Both the position numbers and the translations under genes were made by a program. Of a stretch of DNA of 64,000 nucleotides, positions 1 through 11,074 are shown piece after piece. The first letter of the stretch is position 1. The number at the start of each line of letters is the position of its first letter. The notes under the pieces were generated by a model that did not search any database, was not told the origin of the DNA, and saw only the letters and a program-made list of their open reading frames with translations. Source of the stretch: Pyrrhosoma nymphula (lineage: Eukaryota > Arthropoda > Insecta > Odonata > Coenagrionidae); the NCBI GenBank assembly GCA_963573305.1, contig OY754338.1:21016192-21080191 (forward strand), given 5' to 3'.

Positions 1-1085
1 CTCGAAAGAATGGATGAATGCTTAATTCCGTCAACTGAATTTTTTTATTTTACAATCCTACGGTTCAAACGTCATTCTCAAGTGCAATAATTTGTATCTG
101 AGAAAGTCGCTTAGTCGTTGGATTGCTTGTACAATAAAGCATCCAGCGGGCGGAACAAATTTCTAAACTGAACATTCGTTATTCTTTAAGCTTACTCGCC
201 TAAGCGCTCCGGTTTTAAATGTACATAAATATACCTACCGCCTACGAGCGCACGGTTTTTCGTTTAATATCCACAACCCACTTTTGTTTCCAAATGGCAA
301 TATGAACAACGCCTAAATTGGGTAGGACAACCATTCGTTTATAAATTGAGCTAAATCTTGTTGCTACATCTAAATCTTATGCTTTCCTTCGACAATGTAA
401 TGACTGTTCAAGGTAAAACTTCAGATGTACCACAAATGAAATAGGTGGATTTCCTGATGTGAGATAAACATGTCATGCACTTAGCGAAATTTAAGCGATA
501 TACTCTCAGCTGAATTTCAGATTCACGTGGTATTATTGAAAATAGCTGAAATATTAACTAGCCTCAAAGATATTTATTGACTACGAGCACATATTAATAG
601 GTACTTTGGCCAACTTTTTTTTAATAGTATTATCTGAAACATCGAATGAAAATTTGACCGAAATTAGTTCAAATTCAGTCGTACATAAAAGAGAAATTAC
701 TATAGGCAACTGAGAGCAGGAGTCATCTGCGTTATCAAGGAATCGATGGAGGTTATAGAGAAACCCGGTGCTGGTGTAAGCTTTATAATTTAGCTAAAGG
801 TAGAAACCTGGCATAGATGGAGCCTTTTCTAATTATAACGGGTAACTCAGCTTTGAGTAGCATACAAAGGAATGAGAACCAACTATTGTGGAAGTGCCCC
901 TTCCCCTTAGCACTAATAACAACCTCAATACTATATCCGTATTCCATTTAAAGTCTCCACAGTTCAAATCAGTGACCCCGAGATGTTAAGCCAGTAACAT
1001 GCCTTCAAACCACTCTAACTCTAAATTTCATAACGTACTGAAATACGCATGTGATCGAATTTTTCCACAGAGTAACCGCATAGTA
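1..1085. other. AT-rich unique DNA, no gene seen
   Basis: I see no coding region, no recognisable repeat and no splice-linked open frame here. Stops are dense in all frames. It is probably intergenic or intronic host sequence. Confidence 0.6.
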
Positions 1086-1087
1086 TG

Positions 1088-1185
1088 TAGTACTGCATTG
1101 ATTGGTGCGATATTCCACAGAGGAAAAATCACTCCCCTTGACTGGAATTCAAACCCGGATCCCTCTATTTCCGTAAATTCATAAA
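1088..1185 (-). repeat. tRNA-like SINE, family 1, copy a
   Basis: On the minus strand a pol III B-box-like motif (GGTTTGAATTC, plus-strand 1144-1154) is followed by GTCAAG and then by a T-rich stretch and CCTCTGTGGAAT. The same order of motifs recurs at 3875-3968 and in part at 57938-58045, so this is a dispersed family and not a single tRNA gene. The B box places it with tRNA-derived SINEs. The A-box half is degenerate. I did not find a target duplication. Confidence 0.55.
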
Positions 1186-1199
1186 AAGCTTGTGGTTGA

Positions 1200-3870
1200 A
1201 TTTAATGAAACCACCATTGTCTATATATAAGTATCACATGGGCCTCATATGCAATTGAAGAACGCAATGCTCTTTCACTGTTTTTTTCCCAAGATTCGCG
1301 GAAAAACGTTAGGTGTGGTAACCATTCACTCGACTTCAAACAAATTCACTCGACTTCAGAATCACATTTCATCCAAACCTTAGAAGCCTTCAAATGTCAA
1401 CTAAAATACTAGTCAAAACAACAGTTTAAACCTACTCGCCTACTTCTATCCTCCCCTTACCTTTAAAATCCTTATAAAAGCCTTAAAATCAAGATTCTCT
1501 CCTCAAGAAAATATAATGTAAATGGATTCTCTCCTTAGGGAAGGAAAATAATCTCTTAACCCCGAGCGAGGGAATCTTTTGCAACCGTCCGGGGAAAGAG
1601 ACGCTGGTGACGGCCCCGGAATCAAGCCTGCGAGATCAGCGCAGGTGTTGCCCACCGGCCATCTTGCGTGGGCGGGGGGCGTGGGAGCCATCCCTACCTA
1701 AAAACGGGCCCTTGCGACACCTTCGAGTCTCCCAAGCGTTAACTTATCGCTCCTCTTTTTTATCTGCGTCCCCCATCCCCAGTGAGGACGGTCAGAAATA
1801 TCCCGCAATACGGTATATTCTACTATATCATCCAGGGAAAATTCTAATTCATCATCGGGCTGCTTTTTTTAATAAAAAAAAGAGGAAAGACCAAATTTCG
1901 GGCATCAACTGGGGGCAGCTGCAACTGTTTCCTCTCTCCCTGCGAAATGTCAACAACAGGATTCTCTCCTCCAACTCCATCACTATTTCTTTATTTTCTT
2001 TTTTTTAATGCCTTGACCATAAATAAGGAATAAGAGCAAGGCTGAAAAAAACTTGACAGAGGAAAATCTGTCCTTTTAAAAATGGTAGCATACGAGCATA
2101 ATGTCGTAGGAGAACATGCATTAACTCATGTTCACAAAAAGAGTAGCGAATTTAAGAAGACTAATGAAAATGTAGTAATTTATTTGTCTACAGCAGTAAA
2201 CTGTTTGCTCGTCGGTTATCTCCCTTAGATTAAGCTTCAATATGCATTTTTCAGGATATGTTTATGACTCAATATCCAGTGAAATCTAGATAAAACACGG
2301 AGCCGTTATCCATAGCGGAAATCTTTATCTAGTACTTGTCCATGAATATAGTAGTACTGGTTAACATACTCATTTCATGTGAGGATGGTAAAAAGATTTT
2401 AGTTGAGAGAGGAAGTATCTCAGGCAGGAATTCTTTTGTGACTGCTGCAAATTTTTATTGATAAAATAGTGGTATTTAAAGCACAAAACCAGTATATATA
2501 TATATATGCTAAAGTAATTTTTAAGTCAAGTTTGAAATCATGTCATTCAAAAATTCAATCATTGCTATATTTATCAATAAAAATACGTTACGTGTATATT
2601 TCCTTAATTTGAAAACACTAATATCATTAGAAAAGGCCGATTTAAAGAAAGATGGAGCGAAAATATGAGCAATGCTGGACGATTTCGTATGATAAATAGT
2701 ATAAATCCGCAAATATAATGCATATCTTGACCTTAAATATTCAGAAGGCTTTTCAATGCGAAGTGTTTTTGTAAGCCAATTTCACATTTATATTTAAAAG
2801 AACTACATCTTCTTCATTGAGTAAGAATTTTTTTCCTCCTTGTCATTAAGCAATGATTATGATGAAAATTACAGAAAAGTATAAAAATGTTTAACTACTT
2901 TTTAAATCATTCTATTTTTGACAGTACCGAATTTGGCATTTTGAGAACTAAGAAATGAGCTAATATGACTCCAGAAATATTTACCAAATTCGGTACACCG
3001 GGCGTTAGAGGGTAAATGTATAAACAATTGATAACCATATGACCTTATTTGCTTCGTTAATGTATAAATTGAGTAAATCGCAGGAAAATAAGTACTTTTT
3101 TGCCAATAATTTCCTTTTACCACCCATATATTATCACATATTTCTTGAGGAAAACTACAGAGCCTCGGGCAATAAGACTGCAGCAAGCAAAGAGGGAACG
3201 AAAACCATCAGCCAGAGCTGGCCAGCCAGCAGAATCTTAAATTCTCCGTCTCACAATAAGAATTGCTTAAAAACATATTTTTCCCTTCATTTCGTTATTA
3301 GCTTATCCACATAAGAGCTTTCGTTGACAATACGATGGAAATAAATGAAATTTGAGCGCAACATATAGACGTATTGGCATCTTTACCTAAAGGGCACTAA
3401 ATGCACATTGCACTTCTTTGCATGAATCCACAACTTAAAGCCTGAATATCCTTGTATGGCTTTCTTAGAATGTTTTTCATGCCGTAATATACGGTTCTTT
3501 ACATTTGCTTCAGGGCGCTGCTCGCTCCCCAATACTGCAGCGCAGCTTCTTCATATTCGTTTCATACCTTTCGCACTTCAACACAGCACGGGTGCAGAGT
3601 TTATGCGCGGAAAAGTAAACTTAGGCCCAGTGTTATAGTCGCTGATTAAATTATTTCCTCAGTCTGAAAACCAATCCTAATATGTAATTACATCGATATC
3701 GTCCAAGTCGAAGAACCAGCGGTCTGATACATTATACAAAACCCGCACTATCAGTTATCATCGAGTTAATGAAAAGGCTACCTTGTCCTGCCTTTAACGT
3801 TACCTATACATTATAGAACTGGGCCTTAGCAAGAAATAAAAGATTGATGATAAACGTATCCGCGAGAAGT
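1200..3870. other. Unique DNA with one GC-rich patch and a TA microsatellite
   Basis: No gene is supported. Within it, 1560-1720 is a sharply GC-rich patch containing GGCCATCTTG followed by a G-run, unlike the AT-rich surroundings. A short TA dinucleotide run lies at 2493-2507. The open frames here (for example 1607-2008) have no family resemblance and look like chance. Confidence 0.55.
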
Positions 3871-3874
3871 GCGG

Positions 3875-3968
3875 AATTCCACAGAGGAAAAATATTTTGG
3901 CTTGACGGGGGCTCTAACCCGAATCCTTCGATATAACTCAGAGTGCTTTAGCGAGATAAGCTACCGTT
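3875..3968 (-). repeat. tRNA-like SINE, family 1, copy b
   Basis: The minus strand reads a possible A box (TAGCTTATCTCG), then a degenerate B box (CGGGTTAGAGCCC), then GTCAAG, a T-rich stretch and CCTCTGTGGAAT. The last part matches copy a at 1088-1185 almost base for base. It lies a few bases outside the 9-bp target duplication of the Penelope-like element at 4003, so it was probably in place before that insertion. Confidence 0.55.
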
Positions 3969-4003
3969 GTAGTTTGTTGTGTTTATTTTTGTGCTGTTCA
4001 TAA

Positions 4004-4185
4004 ATAAATGAAAAGTGAAAAACTTTGTGTATGTCCACAGTATTTATTATAGTACGACGCGTTTCAGCGAATCATCGTCGCTATCATCAGGTACAAATGC
4101 AAACTTTCCATCAAGGAAGTCTTACATATATACATGCGGAAAGGAGGGGGGGGGGGTATGGTTATGAGTTGGCGGAAGTGGGAGA
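4004..4185 (-). repeat. PLE terminal repeat, left arm
   Basis: This is the inverted partner of 5703-5882. Both arms contain a hammerhead core, a CATGTATATA-like stretch and a homopolymeric run (G13 here, C10 on the plus strand of the right arm). Arm identity is lost just inside the GTGGGAGA motif and just outside ATAAATGAAAAG. On its own strand the repeat follows the end of the GIY-YIG frame, as expected for a 3' terminal repeat. Confidence 0.85.
4052..4094 (-). ncRNA. Type I hammerhead ribozyme, left PLE arm
   Basis: Read on the minus strand: GUAC (stem I), CUGAUGA (plus 4084-4090), a stem II of AGCGA pairing with UCGCU, GAAA (plus 4062-4065), palindromic stem III ACGCGU, then the predicted cut after C in GUC, and GUAC closing stem I. 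Every conserved core base is present. Hammerheads of this minimal form with a short palindromic stem III are established for Penelope-like elements. Cleavage activity is inferred. Confidence 0.85.
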
Positions 4186-4249
4186 GGAGTTGGGGGTAAA
4201 GGATGGGGGAAGGCAGTGGGGAGGCGGTTGGGATACGTAAGGAATTGGG

Positions 4250-5540
4250 GTTCGGTTGAAGATTTTAGGGGGGGGGGGCTAACAGCGGGGAATGACTCAG
4301 GAACTCAATGTCGTTGATAAGCTTTTCTTTGCGTTTCCTCCTCCTGGTGATCTCCCCCTGCTCAAGTGAGTCGAGCCGACGTCCTTTTTCTTCGAAGGCC
4401 AATATTTTTGGGTTGAAATTGCACGAATGGCCCTCGTTGATGAGATGAGTGGCTAACTGAGACTTAGTGTCTTTCTTTTCATAACATTTTCTATGTTTCG
4501 CTGCCCGTACTTTGAAATTCCGGCCTGTTTGACCAACATATGTTGAGTCACACGAGTCACAGCTGATTTAATAAATGCTGGATCTTAAAAGAGGGTCCAA
4601 TTTATCTAACGATTTGTCAAATAATGTTTTAAGCGTCACTGGGGAATAAAAACAGAATTTGAATCGGTCACTCGGGAAGCACTTAGAAACTTTGTAAGAC
4701 TCTTTGCCTACATATGGTAGTTTCACCCACTTCTTGATATTTGAGGTCGGCTTAAGATCTGTGATTTCTTTGATGGCCTTCTTCATACGTGAATTCCGTA
4801 ATATCCTCTCAATCAGATACCCATCGTAACCGTTAACCGAGGCAATGTGGTGGATGTGGTTCAGTTCTTTAACAAAGGACTCCCGTGAAAGAGGAATGTT
4901 CACTAGTCTATTAATCATCGAGTGGAATGCTGCCATTTTGTGACTGGAAGCATGGCACGAATCAGACGGAATGACCGTGTCTGTAGATGTCGGTTTTCTA
5001 AAGATATCAAATATGTGTTTTTCCCCGCATAAAGATAGTTGTAAATCTAAAAAACTTAATCTTCCGTCTGTAGCTTTCTCCATAGTGAAATTAATATTTT
5101 TATGACTTGAGTTTAAAAGGTTTAAAAAATTATTGGCTTGCCGATAGCTTCCGGTCCTGCAACATAAAATATCGTCAACATATCGAAACCAGTAAAATAC
5201 GTTTTTTACAAGTTTGTCATAGGAGTTAAAAAGTTTCCTTTCGAAATTGTCCATAAAAATTTCGGCGAGCAATTGGGAAAGAGGAGACCCCATTGATAGG
5301 CCTTCGTCTTGTTGATAAAATACATTGTTAAAAAGAAAGTAATTTTGTATTACACGTACCTCCAAAAGAATGGTCAACTCTTGTATGGCAACTGGGTTTG
5401 CTTATGAATCATTAAGGATATTTATGGCCATTTCTAAGGCTTCCTTCACGGGTATGGAAGTGAAAAGGTTTTTTACCTCAAAGGAAATTAATTTGGCGTT
5501 CCTAGGTATGTTGATAAGTTTAAGTTTTTCGGCAAGTACT
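4250..5540 (-). pseudogene. PLE reverse transcriptase plus GIY-YIG endonuclease, two in-frame stops
   Basis: One minus-strand frame runs through most of the element. Upstream it shows ISFEVKNLFTSIPV (RT motif A region), then an in-frame TAA after NDS, then GLSMGSPLSQLLAEIFM, the catalytic RYVDDIL, FLDLQLS and FRKPTSTDT, all typical of PLE reverse transcriptases. A second in-frame TAA (4568-4570) falls inside the GIY box (SIY-stop-IS). After it the frame continues CDSCDSTYVGQTGR, the YIG half of the nuclease, with conserved KHRKCYEKKDTKSQLATHL. The protein would prime at nicked DNA and reverse-transcribe the element. The N-terminal third is missing from this strand. Both catalytic aspartates survive, but the two stops and the deletion make it non-functional. 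Confidence 0.88.
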
Positions 5541-5557
5541 ATACTATACTATTCTCA

Positions 5558-5842
5558 CCACAGGAACAAGAAATACTTGACAAAGGTCTGAAGTTTTCCC
5601 CTACCCCAAAACCTTTTGATTCTTTTAAACAGCTCTCGATAGATTGCGAAGTGGCCCTTTGTAGAGAACCATTGGGCACCAAACAATTGTGTAGATTAAT
5701 TTTCTCCCACTCCCGCCAACTCATAACCATACCCCCCCCCCTCCTTTCCGCATGTATATATGTAAGACTTCTTGATGTAAAGCTTACATTTGTACCTGAT
5801 GATAGCGATGATGATTCGCTGAAACGCGTCGTACTATAATAA
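5558..5842 (+). pseudogene. PLE N-terminal fragment fused to terminal repeat, opposite strand
   Basis: The plus strand reads QEILDKGLKFSPTPKPF, the well-known N-terminal signature of Penelope-like proteins (a GLxFxPTP motif). It continues for about 35 more residues and then passes into the terminal repeat. It lies on the strand opposite the RT at 4250-5540. The 5' part of the protein has thus been inverted relative to the rest, with intervening N-terminal sequence lost. The junction falls in the short ATACTATACTATTC stretch near 5540-5560. A 5' inversion during target-primed reverse transcription would explain this; that mechanism is inference. Confidence 0.7.
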
Positions 5843-5882
5843 ATACTGTGGACATACACAAAGTTTTTCACTTTTCATTTAT
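5703..5882 (+). repeat. PLE terminal repeat, right arm
   Basis: Inverted copy of 4004-4185. Differences between the arms are few: scattered substitutions, a small length difference in the homopolymer and CATCGTCGCT versus CATGATCGCT-like changes in the ribozyme loop. The low divergence suggests the two arms arose in the same insertion event. Confidence 0.85.
5792..5834 (+). ncRNA. Type I hammerhead ribozyme, right PLE arm
   Basis: Plus strand: GUAC (5792-5795, stem I), CUGAUGA (5796-5802), stem II AGCGA pairing with UCGCU around a UGAUGAU loop (5803-5820), GAAA (5821-5824), palindromic stem III ACGCGU, predicted cut after C5830, then GUAC (5831-5834) closing stem I. The core is complete. The only differences from the left copy are in the stem II loop, which leave the pairing intact. 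Activity is inferred. Confidence 0.87.
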
Positions 5883-5939
5883 CATTGAAATATGTTCCAC
5901 AACATCTCGCCGAACACTGTTGAATACATCTGTTCATAG

Positions 5940-6450
5940 ATGTCAAATAAGGATATCGTAAAATGTATAATTACTATGTAGTAAGAAAATAATCATTTTA
6001 AGTATTTATTTGTTTTGAATTCAATAACGTTTTGCTTAGAATACGTAGGTCAATTTCGTGTGCCTACAGAATGGTACCTTACGGTAGTTTACTGAACGTG
6101 TTGACAACGCGCATCGCTCAGCTTATCGTCCTAATTGTGAACTGAAGTGTTTTCATGTGCGCTAACTTCAAGTTTCAGCACCTTGAATGGAAAGCGTCCT
6201 GTGCCTCAGGATACTGAAGATCATGACGAAAGAAGTTATATTATTTTACAAATGATCTACTTATCGGCATCGGATATAGCTATAAAACAAACAAAATAGG
6301 GCCCTAGCTATTTTAATCGACAATTTTATATAGTGACCCATACTTTGACCCATCTGAATTCAAGTAGGTATAAATACAAAACGTCAATGAAAATTTTGAT
6401 TGACATAATAGTGTGCCTAACTGCAATAACGCTTTTGTCAATATGATGAT
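5940..6450. other. AT-rich spacer, nothing recognised
   Basis: No open frame of note, no repeat arms and no similarity that I can recognise between the Penelope-like element and the LINE. Confidence 0.55.
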
Positions 6451-6454
6451 TTAA

Positions 6455-7830
6455 ACGTGTACAAGGAGTTATTTGAGGCTAGACGAGAAGTTCTCCACCT
6501 ATTCGAAGCATTCGATACAATTAATCATATGGTGTTGCTGGACAAATTAAGACTGGCAGGAATGCGTGGAATTGCTCAGAATTGGTTTCAAAGCTATTTG
6601 ACTTCACGCTCTCAGTATATGAGGGTCTGCAATAGTCAAAATATTTCTGAAAATATTTGTTCTGGAGTGCCTCAAGGATCAGTATCAGGTTCTATATATT
6701 CTTAATATATATTAATGATCTATGTAGCCTACATTTAAGAGGTGAATTAACTACATTTGCTGATGACCTAGCTTTGAATTACACTGGTCTGAACTGTGAG
6801 GAGGTACAGCAGAATATGCAATCTTATATAAATCAAATCAGCAAATGGTTTGCAACCAACAAGCTAAAATTAAGTGAGAAAAAAAATTAATGTTTTAATA
6901 TTTGTAATCGTTTCTCCATTGATTTTAAAGTTGTGCACCATTCTTCAAAGTATACATATACGAGTTGCAGTGACTGTTTAACACTGGAACGAGTAAATGA
7001 ATACAAATACCTAGGTGTAACAACTGATGAACAACTAAAATAGGAGCAACATATTAAAAATGTCACAAATAGTTTCAAAATTGTAAAATTAAACTCTAAT
7101 TTATTCTAAATAAGTGTTCTTTAACTTGTATGTATAAAGGCCGTTTTACACGGTACATTTGTTTGTACAAACTCTTCCGTGAACTCTTACATGAGGCAAA
7201 ATGTTTTGTGTAAAGCGGCCAATTGTGTGAACGCTTGTGCGAATGTCTCAATGCCTGCATGGGAAAAAGAACCTGTTCTAATTTCGTTTAGACAAACGTA
7301 CAATCTCACGTACATTCGTTTGTACAAAATCTTTCATCGTGTAAAACGGCCTAAGATATATTATGCCTTTGTATCTTCTAGGGTAAATTATGGTATAATA
7401 AGTTGGGGTAGTGCTTTTAAAAATTCATTCAAACGTGCAGAAACAGCTCTAAAGCAATAGTTCGTACTATAGCCAGATTAGGTCATTGTTCACCTTCTTT
7501 TCCAATATTCGAAAAAGTGCAGATACTCCCTTTAAGGCACTTATACATATACAAGATGCTAAGATTATTCTACCTTCGTAGCAGAAATAACCCTAAAGTC
7601 TTGGATAAGCCTCATTTGTACAATCTGTGGACAAATGTTTCGTATGTTTTGCCCAAACCAAATATTACCCTTTTCAAACGATGCTTTCTTTATTTGGGGC
7701 CAACAATTTTCAATAGCTTGCCACAGAGAATCCAAGTCAGTTCTAGCATCAAAACTTTCCAAAAGGAGGTGAAACTCTGGCTATTTACTAGTGGAAATAT
7801 GATTAGGGATCTATTATAGAGATTGTTTGC
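6455..7830 (+). pseudogene. CR1/Jockey-type LINE, 5'-truncated and decayed
   Basis: Fragments in several plus-strand frames form one non-LTR reverse transcriptase. FEAFDTINHMVLLDKL (motif A, about 6500) is followed by GVPQGSVSGS (about 6665), then after a frameshift near 6690 LIYINDL and FADDLALNY (catalytic FADD at about 6756-6767), ISKWFATNKLKLSEKK, EYKYLGVTTD (about 7000), and after an inserted MITE YYAFVSSRVNYGIISWGS (about 7365). The C-terminal region runs to about 7815. The order and wording match the Jockey/CR1 superfamily; I cannot fix the clade. The endonuclease and the first part of the RT are absent, as in 5'-truncated LINE copies. Several stops and frameshifts show it is dead. Confidence 0.82.
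7138..7351. mobile_element. 214-bp Harbinger-like MITE inside the LINE
   Basis: Terminal inverted repeats AGGCCGTTTTACACG (left) and CGTGTAAAACGGCC (right) are flanked by TAA at 7135-7137 and 7352-7354. A second inverted pair, TTTGTACAAA, lies inside. A TWA duplication with GGCC-type ends fits PIF/Harbinger-derived MITEs. It interrupts the LINE coding sequence between a KYLG-type region and YYAFVSSRV, so it is younger than that LINE. The same ends occur on the foldback elements at 32.7-33.9 kb. It has no coding capacity. Confidence 0.75.
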
Positions 7831-7879
7831 TATCAATACAAAATAATCGGCCAATGCATATTTTCACAAACCCTGCCCT

Positions 7880-7960
7880 GGATGCCCTGGATAGTGAAAA
7901 ACCACGATGGATTCGAGCCGGCAACTTTACATACACAGACGAGGACTTTACCACACCATC
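7880..7960 (-). repeat. tRNA-like SINE fragment
   Basis: The minus strand has a B-box motif, CGGCTCGAATCCATC, preceded by a possible A-box region. It is head-to-head with the SINE that follows on the plus strand. Short and weakly supported. Confidence 0.35.
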
Positions 7961-7961
7961 A

Positions 7962-8100
7962 CTGATTGTGAGTCTGGTGAAGTGATGGATTGCCATCCCA
8001 AGAAGCGGGGTTCAAATTCCGGGAGCGGTAGAGGGGAATTCCAACACCTGTTTGGGTGGTGCGTGAAGAGCACTTCGAGTGCAGCAAGATTTTTTCAATT
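7962..8100 (+). repeat. tRNA-like SINE, family 2
   Basis: The B box GGGTTCAAATTCCGGG is followed about 60 bases later by AGAGCACTTCGAGTGCAG. The same tail motif follows the B box in the minus-strand SINE at 35108-35424 (AGAGCACTTCAAGTGCAG), so the two belong to one family. Confidence 0.55.
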
Positions 8101-8104
8101 CAAT

Positions 8105-11064
8105 CGATATTTGCGTCTATATATCGTCATGACCCTCGATATTCTTAGTTGCGTTAGTATGTAATGCTAAAATATCCTTCAGATCTAGGAGGAAGATGAA
8201 GATGGAAGAATGTATGATAGGAGAGGAGGCTTTGCCGAACGAAAGAGTGGACGCTTAGAATTTCATTCTCGCGATTCTGCGAAAAAGCCCTTCTCGCGCA
8301 AACATATTTATTTCCCCCGATATTACGATTTTTTGCTCCTTCCATTCTATGCCTGCACCGCTGGTGAATAAAAAAAAATTACGGCCAAGTTTCCCGCTGC
8401 GCGACCCGTAAATTGCCGATCTCCTTTCATACTCCTTTCCCATATACACACCCCCGTAATCCAAAACACACACAAAACCCCTGACCCTTTACCAAAGCCA
8501 CACAAACTCTCGCACAAAACTCGTCATAAACCCCGACCACGCCTCTTCTCTCAGCCTCAATACATCTCCGCGAGGTGGACAATACCAGGCTTCCTTTTAC
8601 TCTCGGCCTCCACCAAATCCCCACCTCCCACCCCCCTGTGCCTTCCCCCAAGACTGGCCCCGTTGCACCATTTGACGCAGAAGAGGGAAAGGGGGCGGGA
8701 CACTCGCGAAAGTGAAAAAAAAAAAACATTCTCGTGAACAAACAAGCCGAGAACGATTAATGGAGAAGTCTCTCCATCTACGGACGAATCTCTCGACGAA
8801 AGATCAAGCACTCAAACGCACATTCAAGGACAACCTAAGGATGAGAAATGATTGAACTTAAATCGTCGGCATGGTGAATGGTTGGTATTACTATACAGTA
8901 GGGAACGAGAGTAGGGCAGTAAACTGTCCTTAATTTCCCGGACAAGTAGTCTGGGAGGAATTTGTGCGTGCCCAGAAATCTGGCTGAAAATATTTGACTA
9001 CCACATTTCGTGGATTAAGCTGAAAAACCACAGTAATTGAATATTCCGTGGAAATCAGGATGGTAACATGCTGCGCTGGAAAACCAGAGTCCGCATGTTC
9101 AAAGCCCTTTTCTGCCATGGCCGTTGTATTTTTCTTAGGGTTGAGTTCTCTGGTTACATAATTCGACATAGTCTTATAAGTGGGAGAACCTGAAATCCGA
9201 AATTTAAACGTATGAGAAAACCCGCACACCAATATGAAAACCACCATGTGACGATTCTAGTATCTTAGTTATCTTTTTTTAATTCCATGTTTTAGACTTG
9301 CGGCAGGGAAATATTGAGCTACTTTCCGCTTGGAAATACGTCAATTTTCTTCACAGCATATGACACACTTTCACGTGGACAAAGAACTGTCATGTACCTC
9401 TTAAAGTTGATCATGATTGTATGAAACTACCTATGAAACAAGTTTGGTCCATCGATGAACCATTTTTTATGAAACAAAGAATTTCAAAGGAATGCATTAT
9501 CTACGGAAAATAGATTTTAGAAGGCTTCATAGCATCATGGATATAAAAATATCGAAAACCAGATGATCACGAGAGGAAAGTGGATTTATTGGAAAGAGAA
9601 ACTGTTCCGATTAGGTTTAATTAGCTGACACGAAAACTTATTCTGCTAAGTCTAAGGTGCTGTTATTCAAAGCGTTATGGTGATACCCCTTGATACATTC
9701 AAATATTACCATTCATTTTATCACAGAGAATGTCATATATAATAGGCTACTTGACACAGTAGGTGATTGATTTAGCCATGGAGCTTCAACATGTTGCTCG
9801 AAACAAATTAAAAATATTCGAATAAAACGTTTTTCGTCGCCTAATTTGTTCCATAACACCAGCCATACATATAAAGGGAACATTTTCCGCGCAGCAAGGC
9901 ACCAAAAAACCGCCCGTTGCCACTCGTTTTGTAAGCCATTTGAATGTTACAGAAATGAAATCTCCAAAGCAATGTCAAACGGGAATCTGACAGCCAATGG
10001 CATCGGTTGGCAGAATTCTGTTTTACGTCAAAGGATTCTCCACTATCTGGAACCGGAAACTCACGACAAAAAAAAAATTTTAACGCGTTAAATATGCATG
10101 GCTTCCGGTGGAAAGATTTAATATGGAAATAGGGTGGTGGCACACAACATATTATTCTTTTTCCAAAATGATTAATGTACTTTTTCTTCATGCCTACTGC
10201 ATAATGTCAACTTCCTCACAGACCACCGGAAATATAGGTAATTCCATCGTATATGCCCGTTTTAGCTTTCCTTGCATTAAATAACTTTTTCTCGTGTTTT
10301 CTAGTGTTGAAAGGTTATCTATGATGGTGATGCTACATTCCCTTGGATAAATTGTTTGATGCGACGAGGATATGTGGCTCTAATCACTGAAAAAAACTAC
10401 AGAAAACCAATGTTAAGAGCTTAAACGATAAACTTAAAAATGTTTGTTGTAAACTATAGACTTCCAAGCCTTTTTTGGTATTTTTATTAAAATATTCTTT
10501 CTGTTATCACCTATGCTTCGAATCTTTTACAGCCTAACTGGCTCCATAAATAGACCTCATTCAAGTAAGTTACTTTAAGGGAATGCTACTAAAAAACGAT
10601 AACTGACAGAATTGGCAGCATTAAACGATGGATAAGTCCGTACGAATGTATTACGCTCTCTCCTTCTATGACGGAATTCAACTTAAGTCTTAAAAATAAT
10701 TCCTCAGAAACGCCTGTTCAATAGGTAATATTCTCTTCTGTGTGTTCAAAAATCCACTTGAAATCATTCAACAGATAGTAATAAACTTCAACACAGAATT
10801 ACAATGACATTAAAAAATCGTAGACAGCGAGTTTTCCCATACCGTTTTGCAAACTAAAAAATATCATGCTAGTCAATTTTGCCACTTAATGATACAATAC
10901 AATAGTTATTATTATTCATGCCAAGTAAAGTTATTTCACATAAAATTAACACTCACGAAACGTGTCAGAATATGCGATGCCTCTTTAATTCACAATACGT
11001 TTAAATACGTATTATTTATAAATAAGGATATAATTAATTGAAATAGCAAATTTTGAACTACAAT
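8105..11064. other. Mostly AT-rich DNA with a pyrimidine-rich patch
   Basis: No gene is supported. 8440-8720 is strongly pyrimidine-biased on the plus strand, which opens long but meaningless frames on the minus strand. A B-box-like GGGCTTTGAACATGC occurs on the minus strand near 9095-9110, without a second diagnostic motif. 9840-10200 is somewhat GC-richer but unrecognised. Confidence 0.5.
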
Positions 11065-11074
11065 ATTCGATCTA

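Larger units (their letters stand above)
4003..5929 (-). mobile_element. Penelope-like retroelement with inverted terminal repeats
   Basis: A Penelope-like element of about 1.9 kb. It is bounded by a candidate 9-bp target duplication, CTGTTCATA, at 3994-4002 and 5930-5938. The two ends are near-identical inverted copies of one terminal repeat (4004-4185 and 5703-5882). The right copy is extended by about 47 bases (5883-5929) that the left lacks. Between them the minus strand encodes the reverse transcriptase and GIY-YIG endonuclease remnant, while the right end (about 5558-5700) carries an N-terminal piece on the plus strand. The element is therefore a rearranged, internally deleted copy. Mixed direct or inverted terminal repeats and a short extension on one arm are, as I recall, known for this class. 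The identification is firm; the exact ends rest on the short duplication. Confidence 0.85.

Noticed and set aside
1607..2008. 133-codon open frame over a GC-rich patch
   Set aside because: No family resemblance, and it changes composition half way along from the GC patch to AT-rich DNA, unlike a coding exon.
9080..9130. B-box-like motif on the minus strand
   Set aside because: No A box, tail or second family copy was found, so a SINE call is not supported.
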